Assembly (NCBI RefSeq): GCF_051020985.1
Contig: NC_135007.1
Span: 3,531,001-3,595,000, forward strand
Direction: 5' to 3'
Source of the DNA: Nomia melanderi
Lineage: Eukaryota > Arthropoda > Insecta > Hymenoptera > Halictidae
DNA length: 64,000 nt
The notes below the pieces were generated by a model. The model saw only the letters and a list, made by a program, of their open reading frames with translations. It had not been told where the DNA came from and did not search any database. A program made the position numbers and the translations under genes. Positions 11,777 through 24,110 of this stretch are shown piece after piece. Every line of letters starts with the position of its first letter. The stretch's first letter is position 1.

Positions 11777-11991
11777 ATAATACTTAGCTAACCGAATAGG
11801 GAGATTTATTTTCTCCATTTTTTTTCTTTTGTTATTTCGTGAGTCTTGAGCTGGAGATATTTACAATTCAATAAATACCTTCTTTGCTTTTGCAAAACAT
11901 AATTTTTAATCGAACCTGTTGAACGAGTTCAATGAAAAACACTGGGAAAGGTTATAATTATAATTTTTTTATGCGGTTACCTAAGTGTTAA
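11777..11991. mobile_element. Short inverted-repeat element, TTAA type (215 bp)
   Basis: The right end read on the minus strand gives TTAACACTTAGGTAACCG. The left end reads ATAATACTTAGCTAACCG. Fifteen of 18 bases agree, and the match runs on for a few bases. The left TTAA has become ATAA by one change. The interior is AT-rich with no coding potential. I infer a non-autonomous piggyBac-like element by analogy with the other TTAA elements here. The repeat itself is seen directly; the class is inferred. Confidence 0.5.
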
Positions 11992-13031
11992 AAACTTGAA
12001 TATGTACAAATGTGCGCAGTTTACTGATTGCATGTTACTGACGATGATTCAAATGTGATAAACGATTCGATCGTAAATTACTTTTTATAATCTTCGATTG
12101 TCATTAATCTATTATTAAAATTCAGACGATCATGATGGCTACCAATTAATAATTAGAGGTAGTAATTTGTAATCGAATGAGAGTTGCATTTTAATCATCG
12201 TGTTAATATATAATGGGAATGCATTTTATTCAACCCTGACCAAATGCAACCGAACGTTGACGTTGCTCGCGACTTTTTTTCTGTCCTTGGAATCATCATT
12301 TAAGAATCCATTTATTTTTACCGCGTATTAAATTCGCGAAAATATTGTGCAATATTGAAATTATAGATACATCGTGCGTGGAATGTGCATTCATTGTTTG
12401 ACGGTTCCGCTCGCACAGCATCCTCCGAGTTGAGAGGGAATTGGTTGGATGCAGATTTATGGTCGCGAGAGATATACCGTCCGTAGTACCTGCGTAAATA
12501 TTTCCCTTTGAAGCAAACATTTTCCGAATTTTTTTAAATTTTCCGTGTTGGTGCACAGGATCTCTCAGGAAATTACAGTTCCTTGTACGATTCTACGTAA
12601 TATCAATCAGTTATTGTTTATTTGCCGAGATATTCTACAAGAAATGTTCTTCTTTTTATTCTAGATTTCAATGTACAATATTCATCTGAGTATTAATTAT
12701 TGATTCATTTGCTTTGTATTATCGCTTCCCGTCTTTTGGAGTATTTTATGGATTTCTTTTTTAATATGTGTTTGGTAAAATTAAAAATGGCAATCGATAC
12801 TGATATTAAATATTTAATAACGTCAATTTTTATTAATCAAAAAATACTGCTATGACCGGAATAAATGGCAATTAATTAGCAAAGTCAAGAGAACATGGTA
12901 GATACGATGTGTATAAATGGAAAACCAATCATCATTAATGAATTGCAAAAGTGTTTTATTTTGACACGATAGCGCAAAAGTGAAAGTTACAATTAAAAAC
13001 TCATATCGCATGCATCATATTTCGCCGAGCC
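11992..13031. other. AT-rich non-coding stretch
   Basis: AT-rich, with one minus-strand frame of 86 codons (12296-12556) that has no recognisable domain. No paired terminal repeats are found. Confidence 0.5.
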
Positions 13032-13097
13032 TGCATTAATTAATTCCATTGGAACATATGAGCTTGCATTAATTTACTTCATTAGAACATGTGTCAA
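13032..13097 (+). repeat. Degenerate 33-bp tandem duplication, two copies
   Basis: TGCATTAAT starts both copies, at 13032 and 13065. Most of the 33 positions agree, including the shared blocks CATTAATT, CATT and GAACAT. It is a local duplication in AT-rich DNA. Confidence 0.6.
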
Positions 13098-13223
13098 CCA
13101 ATGAAAAATTCATCAGTAATTAGTGCTTAAATTCAATATTTTACAAGTATCTTAATTTAAAACATCAGCTGAACATATATTTAAATATTCTGTTACTTTA
13201 TGTTTATCTGTCTGATTACCTGA

Positions 13224-13474
13224 TTAACCCCTTGGCTTATAATATCATATAACGCACGTGGTGAAGATTTCAAACACAATGTAACAAATATAAATATTAT
13301 TCGATTCTTTTGAATCCAAATGAAATATTTTTTATTTGTTATCAATTTCTATACTCTACAGTAAACATAAACATAGGATGAGTCTAGAATTTTTCTCGTA
13401 GTTCAATAAATTATTAATGACAAGATGATTGTATCAACCATATTTGAGAAGGAAACCATAGGACAAAGGGTTAA
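13224..13474. mobile_element. TTAA-flanked miniature element, piggyBac-like (251 bp)
   Basis: The left end is TTAACCCCTTGGCTTAT. The right end read on the minus strand is TTAACCCTTTGTCCTAT, so 14 of 17 bases agree. TTAA followed by a CCC run is typical of piggyBac-type termini. The interior is AT-rich and non-coding. The right-hand type of end (TTAACCCTTTG) recurs singly at 47743-47746, which suggests a wider family in this genome. Confidence 0.6.
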
Positions 13475-14611
13475 TTAGAATATTTTACTTTATTTTTTCT
13501 TCTCTATGCATTTTACAATTTTACCGTATAATAAATTATTACTAATTATAACAAAAACCCACTGACTATTTCTTTATCATGTCCCTTCATTTTTTAAAAA
13601 TTTGAATATGCAGATTCTTATGGTTCTACTAAGTTACAGTTAGTTACAAAGTAACTATAGATAAATATTCTCACAATATCAACATTGTCTACTATTTGGA
13701 AACCGATATGTTAGAAGTATATATAAGCGCGATAATAAATCGACTTCTTAGGACCCTAATTCCAATGCTAATTTGTCGACAACAGAAAACCCCACTTATA
13801 CTTGTAATCTGACAAATCGAGGATTCCTGTCGGCCACACTATAAACCTGCTTATTCCGAGTATTTTCTGGTATTAAAGAAAAATGTCTTTACTTCTTAAG
13901 ATGCTAAGTCTTTACTTCGTAACACATATTTTGTTGCACATGTCCACAGATAGCTATTAATTGCAAGTTCAGCATATGAGTTTTCTTGTCAACATAAACT
14001 TTCGAAAGTCACTAATCGAAATCATTCTTCACAGTATTTTCGGTAAACTCAACTCCTTTACATCATTGCGATATCTTGGGCAGGAGAAAACCAGAGGTTC
14101 ATTTTCTAATTATGATGATATTATTATTAGTAGTTAATATACAATATAATAATTAACATATAATATCCGTTATTTATAGACAATATGTCTATGTTATTAT
14201 TAATATAAATAATATCTGTTTATAATGTCAAATATACTAATAATACATTAATTTTTAGAAAAATTAATATTAATGTATAGTATTAATATCATAAAGTAAT
14301 AACAAAATAATTATGAAAACGAAGTTTTACAATATCATTCCAAAAATCATTTTCATATTTTAGCTTTCATATTAATTAGACAAAGTTGAATAACACATTT
14401 ATTTCTCCAGTCATAAAAATACATTTTTATACTGATAATATATTAAAGAAGTGTTAAAATGTTGAAATTTCAGGAACACTTCTGTGATATAAAACCATTA
14501 AAACATTAATCGTCATAAGGAATTTTAATTTTTCAAATTTCTTTTGATACAATAAATTATTTCAATTTCAAGGATACTTCATGAATATTTGTTTGGTAAA
14601 CAATATGATAT
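13475..14611. other. Very AT-rich stretch with hairpins
   Basis: Strongly AT-rich. Around 14100-14300 there are many TTAATAT/ATATTAA-type self-complementary runs, and GAAGTGTT near 14449 faces AACACTTC near 14477. I regard these as low-complexity consequences. No gene is seen. Confidence 0.5.
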
Positions 14612-15165
14612 TATAGGGAGAAGATTAGAACCATGCAAAATTTAGGAGTGGGATGAGAAATGGAAAGAGGAACAGAAGAGTTATTGGCTGCGGGGAAAAA
14701 ACGAAAAAGAATATACTGAGAGAGACAGAATGAAGAATAGAGTTGAACAAGACAAGGTAGAGAGGGAAACATGGTAATAAGGGAGATAGAGAGAATAAGG
14801 GAAGCGTCGAGATATGGAAAAACGGTGGGTGGGATATTAGACTGAAAAGTAAGAATGAAGAAGGTTAACGAAGTTATAATGGGGTGAGAGAGGAGAAATA
14901 TGAAATGGTAGTTATAACGTAGAAGAATACAAGAAAATGATAGTGAGAAAAAAGCAGACTGTGGGGAAAGGTAAAGAGAATAAAAAGAGGCTTGTCATGG
15001 AAGCAAAGTAAAATACAGTTTAAATTGATGAGGATAGAGAAAGAAGCAAAGGAGAGGGTAACCAGGTAAAGATGAAGCATGAGCAAAGAGTGCTGGAAAT
15101 GGGATGAGTGGAGAAAGTACTAATAACGTAAGAAATGGAGAATGAAGCGGAAAAGGAAAATTCAT
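14612..15165 (+). repeat. Purine-rich strand-asymmetric tract of about 550 bp
   Basis: For over 500 bases the plus strand is overwhelmingly A and G, with runs such as GGAAAGAGGAACAGAAGAG and GAGAGAATAAGGGAAG, while flanking DNA is balanced AT-rich sequence. The minus-strand frame at 14874-15086 is simply the pyrimidine complement (Phe, Leu, Ser, Tyr) and is not a gene. No fixed repeat unit survives. It may be a decayed GA-rich satellite, or have a transcriptional or replicative mutational origin. Confidence 0.6.
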
Positions 15166-15818
15166 GAATATGAAATTACGTTCAATTCGCTCGAGATAAA
15201 ATTTTAATGTAAAAAAAACGTGGCGTTATTATTTTCTTGAAAATTTTTTTTAATAAAATCACATTGCATATGTTTGCTATTGGAAACTGCGGATTATGTT
15301 ACACATCATATTTATGGAAATTCTTTGTAAATAGATATAATGTAATTTCTTATTCTGTTGATATTTGAGTATATTCTTTTATATTTTAATTATATTTTGC
15401 TTATTGTGTATTATTATTTTACCATTATTCAGGTTGAACAAAGAGTATTCGTGTAGAGAAAAAATAGCAGAAAAGATACGAAGTTTATACCTACATAATT
15501 TAAAAAAATATTTGAAAATTAAATGAATTTTTAAAATACATATTAATTGAAAATATAGATATATATATTAAAATCGCACTCGGAACGTGAGATATTTCGT
15601 AATCTGTCTGCAACGTGTTAATATACTCCTATGTATCTATTTATAGTGCATTTTTCTAATGTCTCTAAATGTATTATTCCGATTGACACATTATGTTTCC
15701 TAGATAATCTAATTCTCCCAGTATTTCACACTCCTCTATTACGTTTCCTCTTACTTTACATTATTTTGTTATATTTTCCTTGTGTATCGTTCTTTACATT
15801 ATCATTATATTATTATTG
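15166..15818. other. AT-rich non-coding stretch
   Basis: AT-rich. AACGTGTTAA at about 15614 resembles the ends of the TTAA elements, but no partner end could be found. The frame at 15631-15822 is a hydrophobic AT-driven frame without identity. Confidence 0.5.
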
Positions 15819-16044
15819 TTAGGTTACCGAAAAAGCTCTTGCAGGTTCTTAAACCAATATTTAAACACAGAGAAGGTTTTTAAAATAATTTCACTTTATT
15901 TGATATCAAAACCAGAAACATAACTTGCTGTTAATACCAATTTCATTTATTAAACTACTGAAATACTAATTAACATCGGACCTCGATTAATTTGTTAACA
16001 AGAAAATCGCACGAACTTTTCCCGGTACTTTTATTGCAACCTAA
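15819..16044. mobile_element. Mariner-type miniature element (about 226 bp)
   Basis: The left end begins TTAGGTTACCGAAAAAGCTC. The right end read on the minus strand begins TTAGGTTG and continues, after about 11 extra bases, with CCGGGAAAAGTTCGTGCG. The shared core, TTAGGTT then CCGRAAAAGYTCKTGC, matches the terminal repeat style of mariner elements of the mellifera and related subfamilies (TTRGGTTGGCC then AAAAAGTTC). Its size allows no transposase, so it would be non-autonomous. The flanking TA duplication is not intact. A single 11-bp insertion in the right terminal repeat explains the mismatch. Confidence 0.6.
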
Positions 16045-16852
16045 TTCATCTCGTAAACTACATTCTCGTTTTGTCTGACTAACAAAATAAATTTCTCTTC
16101 TATTACTCGCTTACAAAACTTAGCAGCTTTAAACGCTTCGCTAACACTCGTTGACTGCTATTCAACCAGCTAACCGCAGTTTTTCCCTTTCCAAAACTTC
16201 GTTCACATTTTAAGTTAAACTTCTCGCCGACTGCCAGGAACGCGGCAGATTCATCCCAGAACAAATTACAGAGTGCAGCGGATCAATCGATTAATGTCTC
16301 TTCAATGGAACGGTAACGAAGCAATCTGTGTCACGCTCGTATCAAGCTGTTCACGCCATTTGTTACGCGCTGCGAACACCGACGACTTTAGACAAGGGTA
16401 GAAAGATATCAGTGAAACAAAAAATATCTCCTTGTTCGCGAGACCGTTACGGGCTCCCTGAGAATTTATCGGCAATATTTCGTGTTGCAACAGCAGCAGC
16501 AGCAACAGAGGCAGCAGCGTCGATCTGTCGATTCGTATTAATCACCGGGCGGCGCAACGGCACAGTTGTGTGCATCCGATCGTCCGAAATCCGTGCAGGA
16601 GTTTCTCATCTCGCGACGTGGTCAGCACATGTGACCAGTTCCGCAGGTTCTCGGCTGATGTCGAATTGTATCGAGCCTTTTAACGAGCCTCTGTATTTTA
16701 CTCGAACATGTACGACGATAAAAGTTTCGCCAGGTAGATTTATGGGAGAGGAAAAAAAAATTGAAAAAATATAAATTAAAAGTGCCTCTTTCGGGGTTTC
16801 CTTTTTTTTATAAACTTATTTTCACTATTCCGACGGTACTTTGTATGGCAGC

Positions 16853-17077
16853 GATTTATCTTCATTTCGGTATACCCTGAAAATAAATTGACTTTAATCT
16901 TTAATCTCTTTCACGGGATTATTGAAGATCCGAAATGTTTCAAAAATATTAATTCAAATTTTCCCTCGTGTGGCTATGCTACCCAAAAAACGATAAACAG
17001 ACCGTTTTTTCTATTCCATCAATTCTCGGGAAATTTATTTCTATTTTGCGATACGTCGAGAATAAATTGACTTTGAT
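16853..17077 (+). repeat. Degenerate 45-bp direct repeat, copies 179 bp apart
   Basis: ATTTATCTTCATTTCGGTAT and ATTTATTTCTATTTTGCGAT begin the two copies, and both end in AATAAATTGACTTT (at 16882 and 17061). About 35 of 45 positions agree. It is an old local duplication. Confidence 0.45.
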
Positions 17078-18420
17078 AAAAAAATGTAGAAATATACCGA
17101 GCGCACGCCGACAGAGCACGAACGGGATTTGACCGATGTTTGTTTAAATGTACAAACGATTCGTGTATCATTTCCGCGGGGGCGAGAAGGGCGGTCGGAC
17201 TTTATAAATTCGGAGCAAATTAGTTTATCTTCGGTCGGTGTTTAGTAGACGGTAAAAAGCAGCCGGGGCCACCCAGACGCGAAAGGTTGCGCTAAAAATA
17301 CAAACCCGTTCCTCATCGGGACACCCTCGCTCCGGTTACACGGCACTGTTTCTCCGTTTAAAATCACCACCGCCGGCGAAACCGCGGAACAAAATTTCGA
17401 CAACTGTCATACATAAATCCGCGAACAAGCGCGCACGCGCGCAACGAGACGTCTATCCACGAGCCCGGACATACCGGGACCGATATTTTTCGGCGGCCAA
17501 CAATATCGTCCTCGATTAATTTTCAATGAAGTTACATGCGCCGGTGCCAGCGCGATGAATTCTGAAAAAGAGTTCGGCCAACATTTTTTTACACAAATAC
17601 AAGCTAAACCGGACACGCAGCGGCGAGCCCGGCCGGGCAGCGCGCGCTTGTTTGCCCTGTCCGGCTATATCGACGGAAAAAACTACGCACTAACGATGGA
17701 AAAAGCAAAGCAAAGAAGTATTTTCCCGGCAGTGGGAAAAGTTACTCGTACGTGCCTGTTCGTACATACATGCGTTTCCCTGTTTTTTCATTCAACCGAG
17801 GATATTTTTTGTAAATGGTTGGGCTCCGGGCGATCCGCGCGCGCGGAACTATGGCGAAATTCGAAATACACCCGCGCGGAGAACACCGGGAGTCCAGCGG
17901 AGGATTGAAAAATAGACGAGGCTGGATTTCAACGTCCTCGAATAAACATTTTAATAAACTCCCGACCGGCTGTCGGTCATAGGTAAAAAAGGAGAAGGGA
18001 ATACATCGCTGGAATTGCGCCGACTATAATATCCCGATATTGCGCGCGGCGCCACGCAGGTGGGATTTCCCTCGTTTTGCTGGTAGCAGCGGGAGGATCG
18101 CTGCGATTAATTCCGCCCCTTCCACGGACTCGATATTTCACGCCTCTCTTAAGAAGAAACAAACGAAGGGAAGTAAACAAGCTCAAAACCGAGCAATATC
18201 CGCAATAAATCTCGTCACAGATGTTCGTACGATGATACGCAACGTATCAACCATAGAATCATCCTGATCTCCGATCAATCAAGATTCGGATCCCGCTTTC
18301 CATTTGCGCTCTTTCAAACAAGGAAGTTCGTACTTGCACATTAGCCGAGATGTCTCCGTGTATCCAATACCGATCATGATTGATGCTGTTTGCCATGAAA
18401 ATAGGGGTGCGAGCCTATTT

Positions 18421-18440
18421 GATCCTCGGTACCGAGGATC
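18421..18440. repeat. Perfect 20-bp palindrome
   Basis: GATCCTCGGTACCGAGGATC is its own reverse complement over all 20 bases. It lies in a CpG-rich block. It could be a dimeric protein-binding site or a chance sequence. Confidence 0.9.
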
Positions 18441-20570
18441 CTATCTGGCTAAGATCGAGGGACAAAAGAAGAGAATCGATCCGCGGCAGGCTGCGCATCG
18501 TAGGTACGATAAGTGGGACATATGGCGGGCAAATACGAGCGCAGCAAAAACAAATAGGTGTCTCTCGTCCCCAGCCCCGGGACGATCTTTCGGGAGCCCC
18601 CCTTTAACGACGCACGGCCGCGGTACACGCGACAATGGCGGGGTTAATGAAAGACGTAGGTGCTAGTTATGGATGCCATAACTCAGCTGACAAGGCGCGC
18701 GCGGAACAGCGCCGAAATCGGGTCCACGCGCAGCAACCCCTGTGTACACGCGTGTATGACTTCTGATTCAGTGCCGGGGGTTCGAGGCCGCACGGGGTGC
18801 GAAAAATAGGAGACGGGGGTGTGGGCCGAGGACAAAAGCGAGGCATCTCTCCGATTCGAGTGCAGGAAGAATTGCTAATCGCATACGGCTCGCGCCCGTT
18901 GCGCCCGTGGGCATCGGCTCGAATAATGAAAAAATGGCGCACCGGGCCAACCCGATAGAACCATCATCGTTCGAGCCCTTTCATGTACGATTGCGATTGT
19001 TCCGCGTTGCTGTTCACCTACTTCACGAACCACGCGCAGGCCAAGCTTTTCAATTACGAGAAAACTAACGCCGCCCCTAACCAGAACGACTCTCCACCCA
19101 TAAGACGACTCTTTTCTCTTCCTCTGATTCAACGGCGTGTCTCTGGTTCGCGCAATTAATTTGCATTCGCGGGGAACGGCTGCTGGCTCCCGCCATTTAG
19201 GAGTCGCGGGAGGCATTATGTCGGTGCGGGCCAGGTAGCATCTTAATTTAATTAATTAACGGGATCTGCCGGAAGTAGGCAGGTTTCTTCTTCAACTTCT
19301 TCTTTGCTATATTTGTCGCGGCTTCGCCCTTAGAAGAGAGAGGACGAGGCTGTAATTCTTGCTAATGAAGACCCACGCGTTCTGAAGCTCAAACAATAAA
19401 CAGTACCACTTAAGTCAAAGCACGCAACAGACATCGCCAACGCCACCCCCAGTACTCGCTACCCTCCTTGCTCTCTCGTTTTCTACCTCCCGCCCGTCTA
19501 CTTTCGTTCTTGTACACCGTTCTGCTTACGTCGTCTTGGAAGAATCCCGCATTCGCGTCGGACGCCCGCCATTTGGCTAGCCCGGTGAATCTAGCCTGAA
19601 AGACGGACACACGTGCCGTTTTTCCGTTTCGTCTACCTCTTTATAATATTTCGCAGTCTCCTGCCCGTGAAACGCGGACAGCGTTTTCAAGCGCGGCGTC
19701 TTCGCAAGGCTAAGAATCAACGATGCTCGCCTCGTCGGTCCACCTTTTCCGAGTTGCTCGACGTGTTCCGTTTTAAAAAGCTCGACTTAATTGCAATGTA
19801 TGCGCCTATGGGTTTGAGACTGCCTTTTCAAACTACGCGTGTCACGGTATAACGCTTTACAGTGGTGATTTCCGCTATTACGCGTGCGAAACTAGAGCAT
19901 TCTGATGAGATTAAAAGTTTTCGGATAATTCAGCGAGGAATGAGAAATTAACCGCGACACGGGATACCAATCTTGCGGGCTCCTCGCGCGTCAGCCGTTA
20001 GAAGAAAGCCCGGTCAAAGAGAGTGGCGGAAGAAGAATGAAATGACAGGGCCTCTGAGTCCTCTCAAGAGGTTCCAGTCAGATCATGCGCTTCTTCGCGT
20101 CAAGAACATCTAATCGCATTTCTATCAACCCCCGACCATTAAACGGAGGAGTTCCTCTTCTCCTGACTTCGTCTTCTTCGGCTGCGCATGTGCCGACTCA
20201 ACTCGTTCGCCCCTTGCTCGGTTAGCGTCTTTATCTTTGGTCGTGAATCAGGAGCGAAGTCTGATGGTCGCCTCCCATGCCCGTCGCTATCGAGTGTCTC
20301 GTAATTGCTATATCAAGGCGGACTGACTTACATGTTTACTTTTCTGGTCAGTTGATGTCTAGCGAAGGCGCTCGTAAATTAGATTTAACTAGTGAACGTT
20401 TAACCGACGGTCGTTTGGAGATACTAAGCTTAGGAGGAATAAACTTGTTGCTTGGGAAAGTAACTTTATCCCGATTGAAATACCGATTCCTCTTCTTTTT
20501 CTCAAAAGACGCGTTCGCTTCTGTGTCACATGTGATGTTGCGCAACGTAAGTAGTAAGTGAATCACGATC

Positions 20571-21600
20571 GTAGAGTATTATGAAAGTAATAAAATAATT
20601 ATTATAAATTGGTACGTTTATAAACTGTTTCATTAAAAAAATCACTTTAAATAGAAAACTGTGACAGACAGTACACATAATTGAGGATGCTCAGAACAAT
20701 TCCCATTTACATAAAATTCAACAACAAAGTAATACACGTTCACGAATATTAAATGTTCTTTTACAATTCTTCCTAATTCATTGACAATTCTTAACTTTTC
20801 TCTTTTTCTTTGACATTCAGAATTGTAAGCAAATTAATTTCGAAAGTTATAATATTTAACATTCTTCCTGCATTCGGTGTTATGTTAGTAAAAAGCTCAC
20901 TTATTTTTATATTAAAATGTTTCGTACATATTTAGTACCATTTTCAAAATAGTAAAAATTAAGTAAAATAAAAGTTTGGTATGCGCTTTCTTGTCGCGTG
21001 CAGTTAACTAATTTCCGACAAAATTTAAAAGTTCATATCTCTTCAACCCCGTAATATTTTCCAAAAATAAACCATAGTCACTAATCTCGGTATACCTGCT
21101 AGATCATAAATCTTTACATACAATTTCTCGAAAATTGTGACATTATTATTTCAACAAATCTAAACTGTTAAAATCAATACATACCGGCTATCAAAACCAG
21201 CAGACAGTTGTCCTAATATATACACGTATTCCGAAACTTCTCAGTGAACGAGTCGATAATTTATTTTATTCAGTTTTCATACACCCGTCCCTCCATATGC
21301 ACAAAGTATCCATTTCACGGAGACTCGTTTCACGCGAATGCAACTCGCGTAAATAGAATTTATCAGTACAAAAGAAAACGCAATATTGAAACGAAAAATT
21401 GGTACAGGTTTCAGAAATACATATTTATTTCACATAGCTTAACAAAACAATAACAATAACGACATTTCAGAAAAAAAGTAAATTTTATTCGGTGCCGCTA
21501 AATTCAGAACGAGTATAAATAATACCGCGTAAATAGCTATATAATTTACAAATGGAGGGACGAGAGTAAATACTTACTTGGTCCTGACTATTAAACTCGA
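20571..21600. other. AT-rich non-coding stretch
   Basis: AT-rich with no supported frame, no paired terminal repeats and no RNA gene noticed. Confidence 0.5.
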
Positions 21601-22170
21601 AAAGGCCGCACGTTAGTATATTGCCTATCGATCGTTTCACTGATATTGAGTCTAGTCTGGTCGACGTTGTCTATGGAGATCAGGATGCCACGGGAGGCCG
21701 CGCTGCATTTAATCACGATGTCGCCCCATTACCTCATCGCATTATGACTCCATCGTCGGCGTTGGGTACGCGGACTGCGTGCACTCGCGCGCCCGCGCTC
21801 TCACACGTCTCCAACGCGGCACCGTCGCGTAACTCATAAGTCCGTGCCCTTCCAGACCGGTTCGCATAAATTTAAATGGGACACGTTTCGGTGGAGCGTC
21901 TACAGTCGCCGGTGAAGCGCGTCTCCAGACCTCGCAGCTCCTCGTCTTCCCGGCGTCAAAGAAAGCGTTTTCATGCGCTCCCGGTGTTTATTAAAAGAGA
22001 AATTGAAGATAATTTAATTGCGACCGTTCCGCGCCGAGGCTGCAATTCATTTGCACATTACCTGGATATATTTCTTCCGTTGGAAATGGCCGGTGCTTTA
22101 CGTCTCGCGTTAAGGGGTAACTCTCTCGTACCTAACAGCTATAAAAACAAGCGATTTTTATGAATCTTTC
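21601..22170. other. CpG-rich non-coding block
   Basis: About 570 bp of GC-rich DNA. It includes GCAATTCATTTGCACATTAC near 22040, a mixed-composition stretch of the sort found in conserved non-coding elements. The frames at 21621-21839 and 21876-22163 have no recognisable domain. Confidence 0.4.
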
Positions 22171-22790
22171 ATGAGGGTAGTATTGATGATATCGGAGTAA
22201 ATTTTCATGAGATATACCAACACGTCTGTAAACGAAGAAAGATCTTTTTTTTTATTTTAATTTGATTGTTAAATGGCGGATGTTATATAGGTAGGCATTT
22301 CTGACGATTCTTTTGGAGAAAATGAATGTTCTAAGGTAACGAATGTTTTTAGAAAAGTGAATTTAATGTTGCTGATAAAAATGGGTATCGTAAATAGAAA
22401 ATAAAATAGGAATCTTTAAGTATTTAGTAACATGAAAGTATTAGTTGAATAATATTATAAAGTATTCCGTCTGAGATTAATCATTAATAATTTCCTGACA
22501 TAAATACCCCTAAAATACCTAAATACAATTCGCAATTATTTCTTTCGACATATTTATCACCGAATGATCAAAACAAAAAAATATCATTCGTGTATCCTGT
22601 TTTCATACTCCATAACACGTGTGTACTCACACGTGTCAAGCATTATATACATGTGCAGTTATGCGCATAAATTACCTCAATTACCCGGATATTCATGAAC
22701 TAGAATTAAAACTCGGGTACCGCAATTATCCTCGAAACGGGGACATGTAATTACTAACATTTTATCGTTAGCAAACACTAATTGAAATAC
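22171..22790. other. AT-rich stretch with two short inverted repeats
   Basis: CGAATGAT at 22561-22568 faces ATCATTCG at 22583-22590, and an E-box hairpin lies at 22615-22636. Nothing else is recognised. Confidence 0.5.
22615..22636. promoter_or_regulatory. Inverted repeat containing two CACGTG E-boxes
   Basis: ACACGTGTG, TACT, CACACGTGT: nine-base arms around a four-base loop. Each arm contains CACGTG, the core site of many bHLH factors. The structure is certain. Use as a binding site is inference. Confidence 0.4.
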
Positions 22791-24110
22791 CGTATTTGTC
22801 TCGGAGAAAACAGAATTTCGATTCGACAAGCGAGTTGTTTTCTTCTCCGAAACAAAACGTAAGGCGCAATGGCGACCGTGCTGAGCACCTCGACTATCGC
22901 ACGATTCGCAGAGCGCATCCGAGCGATCAGCGATATTCTCGTATCCTGGGGAATATTGTTCCGGAATTAGACACGCTCCAGGAGATCCCGATGCAGCCTG
23001 ACAGAAATCTGTCCGGCCATCTGGCAGGTATTATTAGATAGATGCCAAGAGCATCCCGAGGCTAATCAAGAGGATCTACTATTTGATTAACCAATAACGG
23101 AGGAAGGGGCAGTGCACAGGCGCGGCCACTTGCCGACACTGTGCCCCCCTCTCTCTCCCGTTCTCACCGTCACTCCTCTACCATCACGTAACAGTAATAC
23201 CTAAGGATACAGCTGTCTGCGGAGTCTCGACGACAGAATCGAAAAAATCGAAAGCTAGACGCGCCAACCGTCCGGTGAGCTCGCTAGACAAATGTAAAAG
23301 TTCGGTTCCCGACGGTGGTGTGGATTATCTCGTGAAGGCAAACGAACGAATCCTTGAAAGGGCCACGAGTTATAACCGACGAACGGTGAACCCCGCAAGT
23401 GTACTACGATTATTTTCCTTCGTTAGATATTAACTCCGAAATAATCCGGGATAAGTGGGAAATATCTCTCTTTTATTTCCCGCGCTGACTGAAAAGTAAT
23501 AAAACTGGATTACTCGGCGAATCCTCAGGCCGAGCCCTTCTCGTGAGTCGAATCCCCCGTCCCTTCCACGAACGGGAAAATGGATTTTATGGCACCGAGC
23601 TGGCGAAGGGTGGGGTAAGAACGGCTGACTCGCTGACTGACTGACTGACTGATATCGAACATCCTATCGATCGGCTGCAGGGAACGTTATATCCGCGCTC
23701 CCGCACCAAAGTAATAATAAACAGTTTATCTGTCCGTCGAGTATAAGCGGATTATCGGTGGTCTCTCCCTCCCCCTTTCCTGTAACGCGAGACGCATCGA
23801 TAGGAAGACGCGACCCTTATCTCCTATCATCGCCTCCCTTCCAGCCTATTCCCCTCCCCCGCTCTTCTTCATCCGTTTCTTTCGCTCGCATCCTCCCCCC
23901 TGTAACCAGTGTCAGCTGCCGGCGAATATATGCGTCACGTAGCGACGACACGCACGATTTCTGAATATTCATAAGCGACACCTCAACACTCCCGGCGCAC
24001 CCCTCACGTTATCAATGCCTCTCGTCCATCCTTTCAATTTGTCGTTTGAGAGAATTCGCAAAGAAGCTACCGTGGAAGCAGTCATCTTTAACCGACACGT
24101 AATTTTTGAA
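22791..24110. other. CpG-rich non-coding block with CTGA microsatellite
   Basis: GC-rich with a tetranucleotide repeat at 23633-23652 and a pyrimidine-rich area at about 23760-23900 (CCCTCCCCC and similar). No supported gene. Confidence 0.5.
23633..23652 (+). repeat. (CTGA)5 microsatellite
   Basis: Five uninterrupted CTGA units, preceded by two related CTGACT units. Likely polymorphic in length. Confidence 0.9.

Larger units (their letters stand above)
16045..20570. other. Long CpG-rich non-coding block
   Basis: Mostly GC- and CpG-rich, with an AT-richer patch at 16760-17100. It contains CAG-type triplets near 16491-16517, a degenerate duplication at 16853-17077, and a 20-bp palindrome at 18421-18440. 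Many frames of 60-148 codons are open on both strands, overlap each other and lack recognisable domains. I see no coding exon I can support. Confidence 0.5.

Noticed and set aside
14100..14300. Possible AT satellite or matrix-attachment region
   Set aside because: Self-complementary TTAATAT runs are expected in such AT-rich DNA, and no repeat unit is visible.
18768..18795. GGTTCGAGGCC, resembling a tRNA B-box
   Set aside because: No A-box at the right distance and no acceptor or anticodon stem can be drawn, so no tRNA.
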